Of a stretch of 64,000 bases of DNA, positions 50,434 through 59,760 are shown one piece after another; the stretch's first letter is position 1, and each line of letters opens with the position of its first letter. Source of the DNA: Planctomycetota bacterium (GTDB lineage Bacteria > Planctomycetota > Planctomycetia > Pirellulales > Lacipirellulaceae); assembly GCA_029259945.1 (NCBI GenBank), contig JAJDEF010000032.1:18637-82636 (forward strand), in the 5' to 3' direction. The position numbers were made by a program, and so were the translations under genes. The notes under the pieces were generated by a model, which saw only the letters and a program-made list of their open reading frames with translations, was not told the DNA's origin and searched no databases.

Positions 50434-50994
50434 ATGTCTGTTGAAATCATCGAACCACGGCAACTTTATCAGCTGTTGAGTGACGGGAAATCTGTCGAGT
50501 TGATCGATGTGAGGACGCCTGCAGAGTTTCGAGAGACGCATGCAGCGATCGCCCATAACGTGCCTCTAGATAAGCTAAACCCGGAAGCCGTTATGCAAGC
50601 CCGTAATGGAAGTGCGGACGAGCCACTTTATTTGATCTGTCGTAGCGGCAGTCGAGCGAATCAAGCTTGCCAAAAGTTTCTTGATGCTGGTTTCACGAAT
50701 GTTCTCAGCGTCGAAGGAGGAACACTTGCATGGGAACAGGCCGGACTCGACGTGGTACGTGGCAAAAAAACCATTTCTCTTGAGAGACAGGTTCGAATTG
50801 CAGCAGGCTCGCTAGTATTTTTAGGAGCCGTCCTCGGATTTTTCGTGAATCCCTACTTTATCGGTTTATCGGCGTTCATTGGAGCAGGATTAACTTTTGC
50901 AGGGATCACCGACAGCTGCGGGATGGGACTCATGCTTTCAAAAATGCCCTGGAATCAAGTCCAGGGAGAAACAACTTCGTGCTGTGTTCGTTAG
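50434..50994 (+). CDS. Rhodanese-like protein with membrane DUF2892-type tail
   Basis: A 186-aa protein: rhodanese domain (about 1-105) with VELIDVRTPAEFRETH and the active-site loop ICRSGSRA, which carries the persulfide-forming Cys, then two membrane helices (LVFLGAVLGFFVNPYFIGLSAFIGAGLTFAG) as in rhodanese-DUF2892 fusions, and a Cys pair at the end (SCCVR). Start ATG 50434 with GAGGAG upstream. Middle gene of the ArsR-rhodanese-CoADR unit; likely handles sulfane sulfur at the membrane. Confidence 0.88.
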   Translation: MSVEIIEPRQLYQLLSDGKSVELIDVRTPAEFRETHAAIAHNVPLDKLNPEAVMQARNGSADEPLYLICRSGSRANQACQKFLDAGFTNVLSVEGGTLAWEQAGLDVVRGKKTISLERQVRIAAGSLVFLGAVLGFFVNPYFIGLSAFIGAGLTFAGITDSCGMGLMLSKMPWNQVQGETTSCCVR

Positions 50995-51047
50995 CTTAAC
51001 GATCTTGCATTGTTTTTCTCAACTCTGAACAAAAAGGAGAGTGGGCT

Positions 51048-52700
51048 ATGAAAATTGTTATCGTAGGTGCCGTGGCAGGTGGGGCATCGGCGGCAGCCCG
51101 CGCGCGTCGTTTGGATGAAGATGCAGAGATTATTCTGTTCGAGCGGGGCGAGGCACCCTCGTTTGCCAACTGCGGTCTTCCTTACTTTATAGGAGGCGTG
51201 ATTCAGCAGCGGGCATCTTTGCTGGTGGCACCCAAACAACAACTTGAAGACCGATATCGACTTGATGTACGTACTCGCACCGAAGTGACGGCCATTGATC
51301 GCGACAAGAAGATAGTAAACGTCCAGGACCTGGAAACGGGCAACAAGTATCAGCAGGAGTACGATAAACTGATCCTATCGCCCGGAGCCACGCCCTTGCG
51401 TCCACCAATTCCGGGGGCTGACTTGCCGGGAGTTTTTACGTTGCGTGATCTTCGCGATGCAGATCGCTTGCACAAAAAAGTACGAGAAGCAAAGCATGCC
51501 GTCGTCATCGGGGCGGGATTCATCGGGCTGGAAATGGCCGAGAACCTTGTCCATCAAGGGCTCAAGACCACGGTGGTAGAACTCGCGGACCAAATACTAC
51601 CTCCCTGGGACGCCGAAATGGTGGCGCCTGTGGCAGAATACTTGCAGGGGAAAGGTATCGCCCTAAAGTTATCGGACGCAGCTGAAGCCATTGAAGAAGA
51701 CGGCACCTCGATGCAAGTTCGGTTGCGCTCAGGAGAACAAGTTGCGGCCGATCTTGTGGTGATGAGTGTTGGAGTGCGTCCCGAAAACACCCTCGCCGTG
51801 GCTGCTGGCTTGGCGGTTGGGCCACGTGGAGGAATTCAAGTCAACCGACACATGCAAACGACAGACGACGACATCTATGCGGTCGGCGATGCGGTTGAGG
51901 TGCGACACTTTATCGATGACTCGCCAATACAAATTCCGCTTGGAGGCCCTGCCAATCGGCAGGGTCGGATCGCAGCCGATCATATCTTCGGACGTAACTC
52001 GACATATCGCGGCACCCAGGGCACAGCAATTGTTGGAGTGTTCGACATGGTGGCCGCGATGACTGGCCACAGCGAGAAAGCGCTTTTAGCGGCCAAGCAT
52101 CCGTACTTAAAGGCTTACGTTCACCCCAAAGATCACGCGGGCTATTATCCCGGCGCTGAGTCGCTATCGATCAAGCTTTTGTTTTCTCCCGACGATGGCA
52201 AAATTTCAGGCGCCCAGGCAGTTGGTCGTAAGGGAGTGGATAAACGCATTGACGTTTTGGCGGTCGCCATCCAAGCAGGCATGACCGTCTACGACCTTGA
52301 AGAAATGGAGCTGGCCTATGCACCGCAATTTGGCTCGGCCAAAGATCCGGTAAACATGGCCGGGTTTGTCGCGGCCGGCATGTTGCGTGGCGATCATCCG
52401 ATGGAACATGCAGAGTTATTACTGGACAACGACTCCGATCAGAAACCATTTATCCTAGATGTACGTTCACCTGCAGAGTTCAAGGCAGGCCACGTGCCTG
52501 GGGCGGTGAATATCTCGGTCGACGTATTGAGAAACCGCCTGGACGAACTTCCGCGTGATCAGCCAATTGTGACTTATTGCAAAATAGGAATGCGCGGCTA
52601 TCTGGCGACCAGGATTCTTATGCAACGCGGGTTTACAGTGAGCAATATTGGCGGTGGGTATACCACGTATCAGGCGATGGCGTTGAGCAAGGGTTTTTAA
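51048..52700 (+). CDS. CoA-disulfide reductase / NAD(P)H oxidoreductase with rhodanese domain
   Basis: FAD-dependent pyridine nucleotide-disulfide oxidoreductase, 550 aa. FAD motif IVIVGAVAGGASAAARARR, redox Cys42 in SFANCGLPYFIGG, NAD motif VVIGAGFIGLEMAENL, and IYAVGDAVEV. The C-terminal rhodanese domain (about 450-550) has PFILDVRSPAEFKAGHVPGA and active Cys in VTYCKIGMRGYLA. This fusion (CoADR-RHD) reduces CoA disulfide, CoA persulfide or polysulfide. Start with GGAGAG upstream. Last gene of the sulfur-linked operon. Confidence 0.92.
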   Translation: MKIVIVGAVAGGASAAARARRLDEDAEIILFERGEAPSFANCGLPYFIGGVIQQRASLLVAPKQQLEDRYRLDVRTRTEVTAIDRDKKIVNVQDLETGNKYQQEYDKLILSPGATPLRPPIPGADLPGVFTLRDLRDADRLHKKVREAKHAVVIGAGFIGLEMAENLVHQGLKTTVVELADQILPPWDAEMVAPVAEYLQGKGIALKLSDAAEAIEEDGTSMQVRLRSGEQVAADLVVMSVGVRPENTLAVAAGLAVGPRGGIQVNRHMQTTDDDIYAVGDAVEVRHFIDDSPIQIPLGGPANRQGRIAADHIFGRNSTYRGTQGTAIVGVFDMVAAMTGHSEKALLAAKHPYLKAYVHPKDHAGYYPGAESLSIKLLFSPDDGKISGAQAVGRKGVDKRIDVLAVAIQAGMTVYDLEEMELAYAPQFGSAKDPVNMAGFVAAGMLRGDHPMEHAELLLDNDSDQKPFILDVRSPAEFKAGHVPGAVNISVDVLRNRLDELPRDQPIVTYCKIGMRGYLATRILMQRGFTVSNIGGGYTTYQAMALSKGF

Positions 52701-52707
52701 CCGAAAA

Positions 52708-52727
52708 GGTAGGTGCAAGCACCTACC
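52708..52727. terminator. Bidirectional terminator hairpin
   Basis: GGTAGGTGC, two bases, GCACCTACC: nine perfect pairs between the convergent stops at 52700 and 52753. On the minus strand TTTT follows, so it suits the methyltransferase transcript best. Confidence 0.6.
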
Positions 52728-52752
52728 CTGCGGTGGAGGTCACGTCCACAAA

Positions 52753-53703
52753 TCATTTGGTGGCGATGGTGCAGGACATGCCTAGGACTCGGCAAAGTAG
52801 GTCTGCGGGGCGGATGGGTAGGTGATCGAGTAGCGGTTCTACGATTTGCTTTGCGACGCGGAGCCCGTTGCCGCAGGTGAGGATGCGTTTTTTGGTGACC
52901 ACCAGCGGGGTGGCGACGCTTCGGAATCCGGCTTTCTTTAGTAACTGCGAAACTTCGGCAAGTCGATACTCTTTGAGATGCAGGCCACGGGCTTCGGTCC
53001 TTGGCGGGCAAAAGTCTCCGGTGACGTCAGACGGGCGCAAAAGCCAATTGGGCGTGATCGTTACCAACGTGCCGCCTGGAATTAGCAGTCGGTGTAGCTG
53101 ACGGAGGTAGTCGTCAATTTCGTCAGGGCAGATGTGCTCGAAAACGTCGTTCCAGTAGATCAGACTTGGTTTGCCGGCGAGTGTATTTTCGTCAAGCGAA
53201 AGTAAATCGCCGAGTAGCAACTGATCGGCATAGCGCTGGCCGAGCACTTCGATTGCTTCGTCGCGCATTGCGGTTGAAACTTCGATCCCGCCGACGAAAA
53301 AACCGCGATCACTGGCATGTTTAAGCATCATGCCGCTGCCGTAGCCGACTTCAAAAAGTCGTGGCTGACCAAAACCTTGTCGGACTTGTCGATCGAGCAG
53401 GCTTAGCACAAGCTTTACATAGCGAGCATCGAGGCCCATCACCAACGGTTGGTCGTCGGCCTGTTGAGCAGCGAGGATACTACAGATGGTGTCGTAGGCC
53501 TGAGCCACTACGGCCGTCCGCTGCTCCGAACCGCGAGGAGCGTTTTTGATGGCGATGGCAAACTGCTGTTCCTGCTGCCACTGCAATTCTTGGAGCTCGC
53601 CGACGCTTAAGCCGGCCAACGATTGCGGCTGGCCATCGGCGAGCGTCACCTCGGCGTTGGTGGCTTGAGGTTCTTCGGTCGAGGGAGATTCGGTGGCAAG
53701 CAT
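52753..53703 (-). CDS. SAM-dependent methyltransferase
   Basis: Class I methyltransferase of 316 aa. A variable N-terminal part (about 1-110) with a helical segment (VGELQELQWQQEQQF) precedes the Rossmann core: RLFEVGYGSGMMLKHASDRGF (motif I), VGGIEVSTAMRDEAI, LIYWNDVFEHICPDEIDDYLRQLHRLLIPGG and FRSVATPLVVTKKR. It resembles methyltransferases acting on small molecules or glycans. The substrate is not evident. It stands alone, divergent from ilvD. Confidence 0.82.
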   Translation of the reverse strand: MLATESPSTEEPQATNAEVTLADGQPQSLAGLSVGELQELQWQQEQQFAIAIKNAPRGSEQRTAVVAQAYDTICSILAAQQADDQPLVMGLDARYVKLVLSLLDRQVRQGFGQPRLFEVGYGSGMMLKHASDRGFFVGGIEVSTAMRDEAIEVLGQRYADQLLLGDLLSLDENTLAGKPSLIYWNDVFEHICPDEIDDYLRQLHRLLIPGGTLVTITPNWLLRPSDVTGDFCPPRTEARGLHLKEYRLAEVSQLLKKAGFRSVATPLVVTKKRILTCGNGLRVAKQIVEPLLDHLPIRPADLLCRVLGMSCTIATK

Positions 53704-53823
53704 GGGCGCAGTATCTCTGTTGAAATCTAGTGATCTAGGTTAAATGTAGTGCGCAAAGCGCTGGTCTGCTGCGAGGTGGTCGGAGAATGGGGGTTACTCC
53801 TGTTGTGCGGTTTGGTGGCTCCG

Positions 53824-53846
53824 GCAACTCGTAGAGTTGCGGCTAT
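53824..53846 (+). repeat. Hairpin-RGCTAT repeat, divergent copy
   Basis: Stem GCAACTC / GAGTTGC (7 bp), loop GTA, tail GGCTAT. Same architecture as the other copies with an entirely different stem. In the divergent region between the methyltransferase gene and ilvD. Confidence 0.6.
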
Positions 53847-53939
53847 TGATTTTTAAGACAGTCGCTACTACTGCGTTCTGAGGTTGGGTACAATGATCCG
53901 ACTAGAACCGCCTGCACCCTTATCCTAAGGACCGAGACG

Positions 53940-55631
53940 TTGACCGAGCCACTCAACCAATATAGCCGCCACATTACTCAGCCCAAATCGCAAGGTGCTA
54001 GCCAGGCGATGCTCTACGGCACAGGACTGACCGATGACGATTTGCAAAAACCCCAAATAGGCATCGCGAGCGTGTGGTACGAGGGAAACACGTGCAACAT
54101 GCACTTGCTCGATTTGGCGGCGAAGGTCAAAGAGGGCGTCGAACAGGCTGGGCTCGTTGGGATGCGATTCAACACGATCGGGGTGTCGGACGGCATTTCG
54201 ATGGGAACGTCGGGTATGAGTTATTCGCTGCAATCGCGAGACATCATTGCCGATTCGATCGAGACGGTTATGGGTGCCCAGTGGTACGACGCTTGTATAG
54301 CGTTGCCGGGTTGCGACAAAAATATGCCGGGCTGCATCATGGCGATGGGACGACTCAACCGTCCTGGGATTATGGTCTATGGCGGAACGATCAAAGCAGG
54401 TTTTACGCATTTTGGCAAGGACAAAGAAAAACGCGATATCGTCAGCGCCTTTCAATGCTATGGCGAATACCTGGCCGGCACGATTAGCGAAGAGGAGCGG
54501 CAGGAAATTGTTCGTAAGAGTTGCCCCGGGGCGGGCGCGTGTGGCGGGATGTATACGGCCAACACGATGGCGTCAGCTATTGAAGCGATGGGCATGTCGT
54601 TGCCCTATAGCTCGTCGATCCCGGCAGAGGATCCCGACAAACTCAAAGAATGTTTACAAGCGGGCGAAGCGATTCGTGTTTGTTTAGAAAAAGACATCAA
54701 ACCTCGCGACATTATGACACGCGCAGCATTCGAGAATGCCATGGTCGTGATAATGGCCGTCGGTGGTTCGACGAACGCGGTGCTGCACCTACTGGCGATG
54801 GCCCGTAGTGTGGACGTGGAGCTGACGATCGATGATTTTCAATCGGTGAGCGATCGCGTGCCATTTTTGGCCGACCTCAAGCCAAGTGGACGCTATGTGC
54901 AAGAAGATCTGCACAAAGTCGGCGGTACGCCGGCGGTGATGAAGTTATTGTTGGAAGAAGGTTTGCTCGATGGCGACTGCCTCACGGTGACGGGCAAGAC
55001 CGTGGCAGAGAATTTGGCTGCTTTGCCGGGGCTTGCCGAGGGGCAAGATGTGGTGCGACCCTTTTCTAACCCGATCAAAGCGACCGGCCATATTTGCATC
55101 ATGCGAGGAAACCTCTGCCCCGAGGGGGCCGTGGCGAAGATTACGGGGAAAGAAGGCCTGCAGTTTTCGGGCGCAGCCAACGTGTTTGACTCGGAAGAAG
55201 CGATGCTTGCTGCGCTCGAGCAAAAGAAGATCAACAAAGGCGACGTCGTGATTATTCGGTACGAAGGCCCCCAAGGCGGGCCCGGGATGCCGGAAATGTT
55301 GACACCGACCAGCGCCATTATGGGCGCCGGGCTCGGCAGTGATGTGACCTTGCTCACCGATGGTCGGTTTAGCGGTGGGTCGCACGGGTTTATCGTGGGG
55401 CACATTACGCCCGAAGCCCAAGTGGGTGGTCCGATCGCGTTGATCAAAACGGGGGACAAGATCGCGATCGACGCCGAAACGAACACCATTGAGGTCGATC
55501 TCTCGGACAACGAGTGGGAACGCCGTCGGGCAGCCTGGCAGGTGCCTGAGTTTAAGGCGACTCGCGGGACGCTCTATAAGTACATCAAAAACGTTAAAAG
55601 CGCCAGTGAAGGGTGCGTGACGGACGAATGA
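53940..55631 (+). CDS. ilvD: Dihydroxy-acid dehydratase
   Basis: Fe-S dehydratase of branched-chain amino acid synthesis, 563 aa. The cluster and metal motifs are visible: [46 protein letters not shown], and the C-terminal [21 protein letters not shown]. Start is a TTG at 53940 with AGGA upstream. No other ilv genes adjoin. A hairpin-RGCTAT repeat begins 23 nt after the stop. Confidence 0.95.
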   Translation: MTEPLNQYSRHITQPKSQGASQAMLYGTGLTDDDLQKPQIGIASVWYEGNTCNMHLLDLAAKVKEGVEQAGLVGMRFNTIGVSDGISMGTSGMSYSLQSRDIIADSIETVMGAQWYDACIALPGCDKNMPGCIMAMGRLNRPGIMVYGGTIKAGFTHFGKDKEKRDIVSAFQCYGEYLAGTISEEERQEIVRKSCPGAGACGGMYTANTMASAIEAMGMSLPYSSSIPAEDPDKLKECLQAGEAIRVCLEKDIKPRDIMTRAAFENAMVVIMAVGGSTNAVLHLLAMARSVDVELTIDDFQSVSDRVPFLADLKPSGRYVQEDLHKVGGTPAVMKLLLEEGLLDGDCLTVTGKTVAENLAALPGLAEGQDVVRPFSNPIKATGHICIMRGNLCPEGAVAKITGKEGLQFSGAANVFDSEEAMLAALEQKKINKGDVVIIRYEGPQGGPGMPEMLTPTSAIMGAGLGSDVTLLTDGRFSGGSHGFIVGHITPEAQVGGPIALIKTGDKIAIDAETNTIEVDLSDNEWERRRAAWQVPEFKATRGTLYKYIKNVKSASEGCVTDE

Positions 55632-55654
55632 TGCCTCTGAGTTTAGACATATCA

Positions 55655-55674
55655 GACCAGAATGGTCGAGCTAT
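55655..55674 (+). repeat. Hairpin-RGCTAT repeat, copy 5
   Basis: Stem GACCA / TGGTC, loop GAA, tail AGCTAT, just downstream of ilvD. The rest of the 274-nt gap holds only a CCTCGG-containing stretch near 55745-55803 that resembles the CACAGAG-type repeats. Confidence 0.65.
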
Positions 55675-55905
55675 GTTTTGCATCAAGAGTGACTTATAAG
55701 TCGACGCAACTGTGCGGTGGACTTGATACCTCTTGCCGCTTTGCGGCCTCGTCCGAGAATAACCGAGGCTACTCACTTCCTCGGTGCTCTCTGTGGCTTA
55801 TCTTTCTTAAACAACGTGACCATTCAGTTCTCCTGTCTTGCTCATGTACAACAATCCTCAAACGAATTGTGAAGTCCCTTCTAACATTACATTTAAGGGA
55901 CGGGC

Positions 55906-57291
55906 TCAGTCATCAGCACTGCTGATCGTTGGTGACATGGCCGATGCGAGAATTTGTTCGACGTAGATATTGAGTAGCTGTTGCGCGTCGTTTGTCGAGA
56001 TTGCTCGTGAGTCGTAATGTTGGGTGACACCTAATCTTCCTGCGTAGGTTAATACGCCGAAGGCAGAAATGGTCTTCGGGCGGACGGGGGGCAATAGGCA
56101 TATCTCATCGAGTTGCAAATTGCCGACGATGATTTTTTCGCCTTGGCGTGGCAAGCACGAATCGGCGAGTGGGCGCAAGAGGTTACTTAGCACGGCTGTG
56201 CAGCGACATTGCTCATCATCTGTCATGCGGGTAACGACCCCTAGTGGCTTCAGAAGCCGTAGAGACAATGGAAAAGTGAGACCTAGGTCGAGTTTCTTGA
56301 TGCAACTCATTTCGCGGTGAATGGTGGCAAGCAGGTGATTACGGTTTTTAATTACTTTTGGACGTCGATCAAGAAACACCATACTCACGGTATTCACCGC
56401 AGAATCGCATTCTGCGCCAGGGCGACGGAGATTTACCGGCACGGATAGCCGAATCCATCGGCAGGGATGTGCGATTCGTTGCTGTTCTCTGAACTGTTGA
56501 ATAGAGATGAACAAGTCGCTAGCCAGCAGGTTGTTGACTGTTGTTCGAGATGCTTTTGCAGCGGTGATGATTGCCTGAGTTTCGTCCGAGCTAAATTGGT
56601 GCTGTACGGAAGTGGGGTACTGCTTAGGTAGCGGCAGTTTGAGGTTTGCCGGCTCGACTGGGATAAGAGGCGCAGGGGTATGCACCAAAAACTTTCGAGC
56701 ACCTAGCAGGCCGACGAGTTGCTTAGGAGCGATGCGAAAAAGATCCCAGCGAGTGAGGCCAAACTTGGCTCGATTTCTTAGAGGACATTTGCCGGAACTT
56801 GCTTGGAGTTCAGGAAGGGGGGGGTCGCTTATGTCGTTTGCATAGTCAACGAGCACGTCTTCGATTAGTTCAAGACCACCGAGAGCATCGCAGCAAGCAT
56901 GGTGAAACTGGAAAAGCAACTCGGTCGCGCCCTCAGTTTGTGAGCCAAAGACTTCTAGCCCCGACCGCTTACTGAGATCAAGGTAAGCGGGGTGGGTTTC
57001 ATCGCTATCTGCCGATTCTGTTTCCCAATGGACAGACGCGGTGCTGGTGTCGAGCGGGTGCCAGTCAAAGCGATTGCCACTAACTTTTTGTGCGGTTGCG
57101 GACAATAGTGGGTGTCGCGAAAGTACTTGGCGTAGAGCTGTATCTAACACTGATGCGTTGCAATGGCCCGTCAGTTTGAGCCGAATAAAAAAGCTCATCG
57201 GATGGGTGGGGGGATCATCGAAGAGCATGTATTCTTCGAATGGGGCCAACGGTAGCGGCAGGCTCATTGGCGGCACCCTTAGTTCAGACAA
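55906..57291 (-). CDS. Condensation-fold (CoA-dependent acyltransferase-like) protein
   Basis: A 461-aa stand-alone member of the condensation/PapA/WES superfamily. The catalytic motif HHxxxDG appears as FHHACCDALGG (His130-His131, Asp135). Two-lobed layout with LAPFEEYMLFDD and LRQVLSRHPLLSAT at the N-terminus, TVNNLLASDLFISIQQF and IRLSVPVNLRRPG in the second half. No NRPS or PKS gene is near. Likely transfers an acyl group to an alcohol, amine or lipid; the substrate is unknown. The fold assignment rests on the HH motif and the general pattern. Confidence 0.72.
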   Translation of the reverse strand: MSELRVPPMSLPLPLAPFEEYMLFDDPPTHPMSFFIRLKLTGHCNASVLDTALRQVLSRHPLLSATAQKVSGNRFDWHPLDTSTASVHWETESADSDETHPAYLDLSKRSGLEVFGSQTEGATELLFQFHHACCDALGGLELIEDVLVDYANDISDPPLPELQASSGKCPLRNRAKFGLTRWDLFRIAPKQLVGLLGARKFLVHTPAPLIPVEPANLKLPLPKQYPTSVQHQFSSDETQAIITAAKASRTTVNNLLASDLFISIQQFREQQRIAHPCRWIRLSVPVNLRRPGAECDSAVNTVSMVFLDRRPKVIKNRNHLLATIHREMSCIKKLDLGLTFPLSLRLLKPLGVVTRMTDDEQCRCTAVLSNLLRPLADSCLPRQGEKIIVGNLQLDEICLLPPVRPKTISAFGVLTYAGRLGVTQHYDSRAISTNDAQQLLNIYVEQILASAMSPTISSADD

Positions 57292-57351
57292 TAGCTGAGC
57301 AGTTGCCGCACGATGAACCAGGGTGTAGATGCAACTACTACAGATAATACA

Positions 57352-59355
57352 TTATCGAGAGGAGAGTTCCTGGAGATACTGGGAGAATTCTTTGGCATCG
57401 AGGCCGATGCGGTCGTACAGCTGCTTTTGTAATTGCTGCTGTGTATATTGCCAACGCGCGGCCATCATCATACGCCTGCCGTACCAGCTATTTGCTTCAC
57501 TGAGGAAGAGTTGGCGTAATTCGTCGTTCGTTTTTTCGCGGCGGTCGAGTCGCGCGACATAGGCGTTGCTATGGTCGTAATTTTGGAGAGCCACGACTTC
57601 ATTCGGCTCCAGTTGAAAAGCCTTACTCATAAAATTGAGGCCAATGGCGGTTAGTGGAGGTGCTTCGCCAAGTCGGGCGCCACCGCGCATCTCTGAGGGA
57701 GTTGTGCCAAAGGTGCGCGTGCTAAACAGGTCGGTAGTGACCACTTCGTAGCCTTTGTCGGCAAAGAAGGTGGCTAATGTTCCGTCTGCCTCTTGGGCTT
57801 CTTTGGCAAGCTGCTGGGCTGTTTCCAAGGCAATTTCCGCAGCCTTGCTCTGCTTCCAGGAGGCAACGACTTTGTCTCTGATCTCGTTGAATTCTGGAGT
57901 GTGGCTCGCTTGATCCTCTGTTTTTATGACCAAGTACCATTGTCCATCGAGGTCTTGGGCTAAGAAAGGCTCGTGAAGTGGCATGCTGGTAAACGCTGCT
58001 CGTGTTACCGTGAGTCGGCCTGTCTGAATGTCGACTGCCTTTCCAACAAATGTGTCGGCAAGTTGACGGCCAGAAAGTGCGGTTGTCGATTCACTGACCA
58101 AGCCATGTTCCTTTGCCATGCCAGACAGGTTGGCAAGTTTGGCAGGTACGGCGGGAGGTGATTGTTCTTGGCTCTGAGCCGTGATGACTCGGCCGCCATA
58201 ATCGTTGTACTCCAAATCCAACTCGGCATAGGCGAGCTCCATAATGCGTTTGAGCTCGACCACCGCCTTGTCGTTGGCCAACTGTCGGCGAATCTGCTCG
58301 CTGACCGACTCAAGCGGTTCATACTCGACTTCCTCGTCAGGCTCGCTATCCGAAGCCTCTTCTTGTGTCTCTGCGGCAGAGGAGTTGTCATCGGATTTGG
58401 CAAACTGAGCACGCTTATTTCGTTCGTAGTAATCTGCGATTTCTTCGTCTGTGACGGCATCAAGAAGGTTCTCTGTCCAGGCGGTGACATCGCCTAGCAG
58501 GTATTGAAGTCGCACACGGCGAGGTTCTTTGAAGCCGGCTTGGTAAGACGGAAGTGGAACGCCACCGACAAGGTGAATTGTGTTCTCTAATCGATCCTTG
58601 TTGTCGTCGTAGAACCGTTTCAATTCGTCGTCATTGGGATCTTCGGTCTTTGTCAAGAATTGATCGGTAGGCAAGATCGCGGCTTCCAGGGCAATTCGCT
58701 TGTTGATCACGAGCCAGTCTTGCCATCGCTGCTCTGGCAGAACATTACGTACTGAAGAGCTATAGCTATTGAAGTAGTACTCACCCAGCAGCATCTCGCG
58801 CAAGCCTGAGAAAAGTTGGTCTTCGGCACCTCGAATGCCTGCCGCGCCTTGAGACGCCCTAATAAGCAAGCTGCGAATTTCAGCTCCCGTGACCCGGCGG
58901 AATCCTACCTCGCTGAGATAATGGTTGATGAAGCTATCGCTAATCGCAATATCTGCCTTTCTGGCAAGATCAGCAAAAACTCGTCTCTTAACCACGTCGG
59001 TCTCGACGCTGCCTGGAGGAGGGTTTTCGCTAAGCATGAAATTGGGGATGGAGGGCTGAAGAGGAGTGCCGCCTTCATCGAGAATGCGCCGTGCGCCGAT
59101 GATTTGCAAATTACGCAGGAAGCCACTGATGAAGTAGCGACGCCTTGTCAAGTTGGCGAGCTCCTGCTCGTTGATCGAGTCACCATCCCAAAGGACGACC
59201 GTTTTCTTGCTAGACTGGCGTGGACCGGCACCCGACCACTCTTGAAGCATTTTGGACAGCGGGTCAGCCAGGACAAAAACAAACATGGCCGTGCCCCCCG
59301 CCAACGCGAGAAATAGCTTCTGATTCTTGCGGAAATAGTGAAAAGGACTTGCCAT
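57352..59355 (-). CDS. PpiD/SurA-like membrane-anchored foldase
   Basis: A 667-aa protein with one N-terminal helix (KLFLALAGGTAMFVFVLA) after a short basic cytoplasmic tail, then a large periplasmic part. The first region resembles SurA-N/PpiD chaperone domains (DGDSINEQELANLTRRR, ADIAISDSFINHYLSE, LLGEYYFNSY). The later part has EPRRVRLQYLLGD, an acidic Glu/Ser insert near 365-390, and a PpiD-like end (FNEIRDKVVASWKQSKAAEIAL). A canonical parvulin core is not obvious. ATG 59355 is chosen; the frame runs to 59433. Role inferred: folding of exported proteins. Confidence 0.72.
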   Translation of the reverse strand: MASPFHYFRKNQKLFLALAGGTAMFVFVLADPLSKMLQEWSGAGPRQSSKKTVVLWDGDSINEQELANLTRRRYFISGFLRNLQIIGARRILDEGGTPLQPSIPNFMLSENPPPGSVETDVVKRRVFADLARKADIAISDSFINHYLSEVGFRRVTGAEIRSLLIRASQGAAGIRGAEDQLFSGLREMLLGEYYFNSYSSSVRNVLPEQRWQDWLVINKRIALEAAILPTDQFLTKTEDPNDDELKRFYDDNKDRLENTIHLVGGVPLPSYQAGFKEPRRVRLQYLLGDVTAWTENLLDAVTDEEIADYYERNKRAQFAKSDDNSSAAETQEEASDSEPDEEVEYEPLESVSEQIRRQLANDKAVVELKRIMELAYAELDLEYNDYGGRVITAQSQEQSPPAVPAKLANLSGMAKEHGLVSESTTALSGRQLADTFVGKAVDIQTGRLTVTRAAFTSMPLHEPFLAQDLDGQWYLVIKTEDQASHTPEFNEIRDKVVASWKQSKAAEIALETAQQLAKEAQEADGTLATFFADKGYEVVTTDLFSTRTFGTTPSEMRGGARLGEAPPLTAIGLNFMSKAFQLEPNEVVALQNYDHSNAYVARLDRREKTNDELRQLFLSEANSWYGRRMMMAARWQYTQQQLQKQLYDRIGLDAKEFSQYLQELSSR

Positions 59356-59760
59356 CGATGCGTCTCTTGAGTGGTTTGTCCAGTATAGGCCTCTTGACAG
59401 CCCAACCGGTACAGAAGTAATGATTGACGACATAAATCGTTCATCGAGAGACCCGTGATTCTAGGTCAGATCGACGTAAATGCAATCCCAATCGGCAGTA
59501 TGGGTGACAACCGACTGCCAGATTGCCTGCCGATCTAGGGGTAAACTAGGAGGTCAGGCTGCCCAAATGGCCAGTTGGCGATTGGTGGGTAGATGAGATT
59601 TGAATGGCGGATACAGTTAGTTTACAGGCTCGTAGGGATTGGTCTGGTGAGGTGGGCCCCCTAGACTTTGCTCACGAGCAGGCCCAGAGACTGCGGATAT
59701 AGAGTTCACACGCTTATGATGTCACAGGAGCCAGTGCGACCGCATTGATTTGGTACGAAT
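59356..59760. other. Divergent intergenic region, nothing recognised
   Basis: About 400 nt between the foldase gene and topA. No gene, repeat or clear palindrome was seen. It presumably holds both promoters. Confidence 0.45.
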
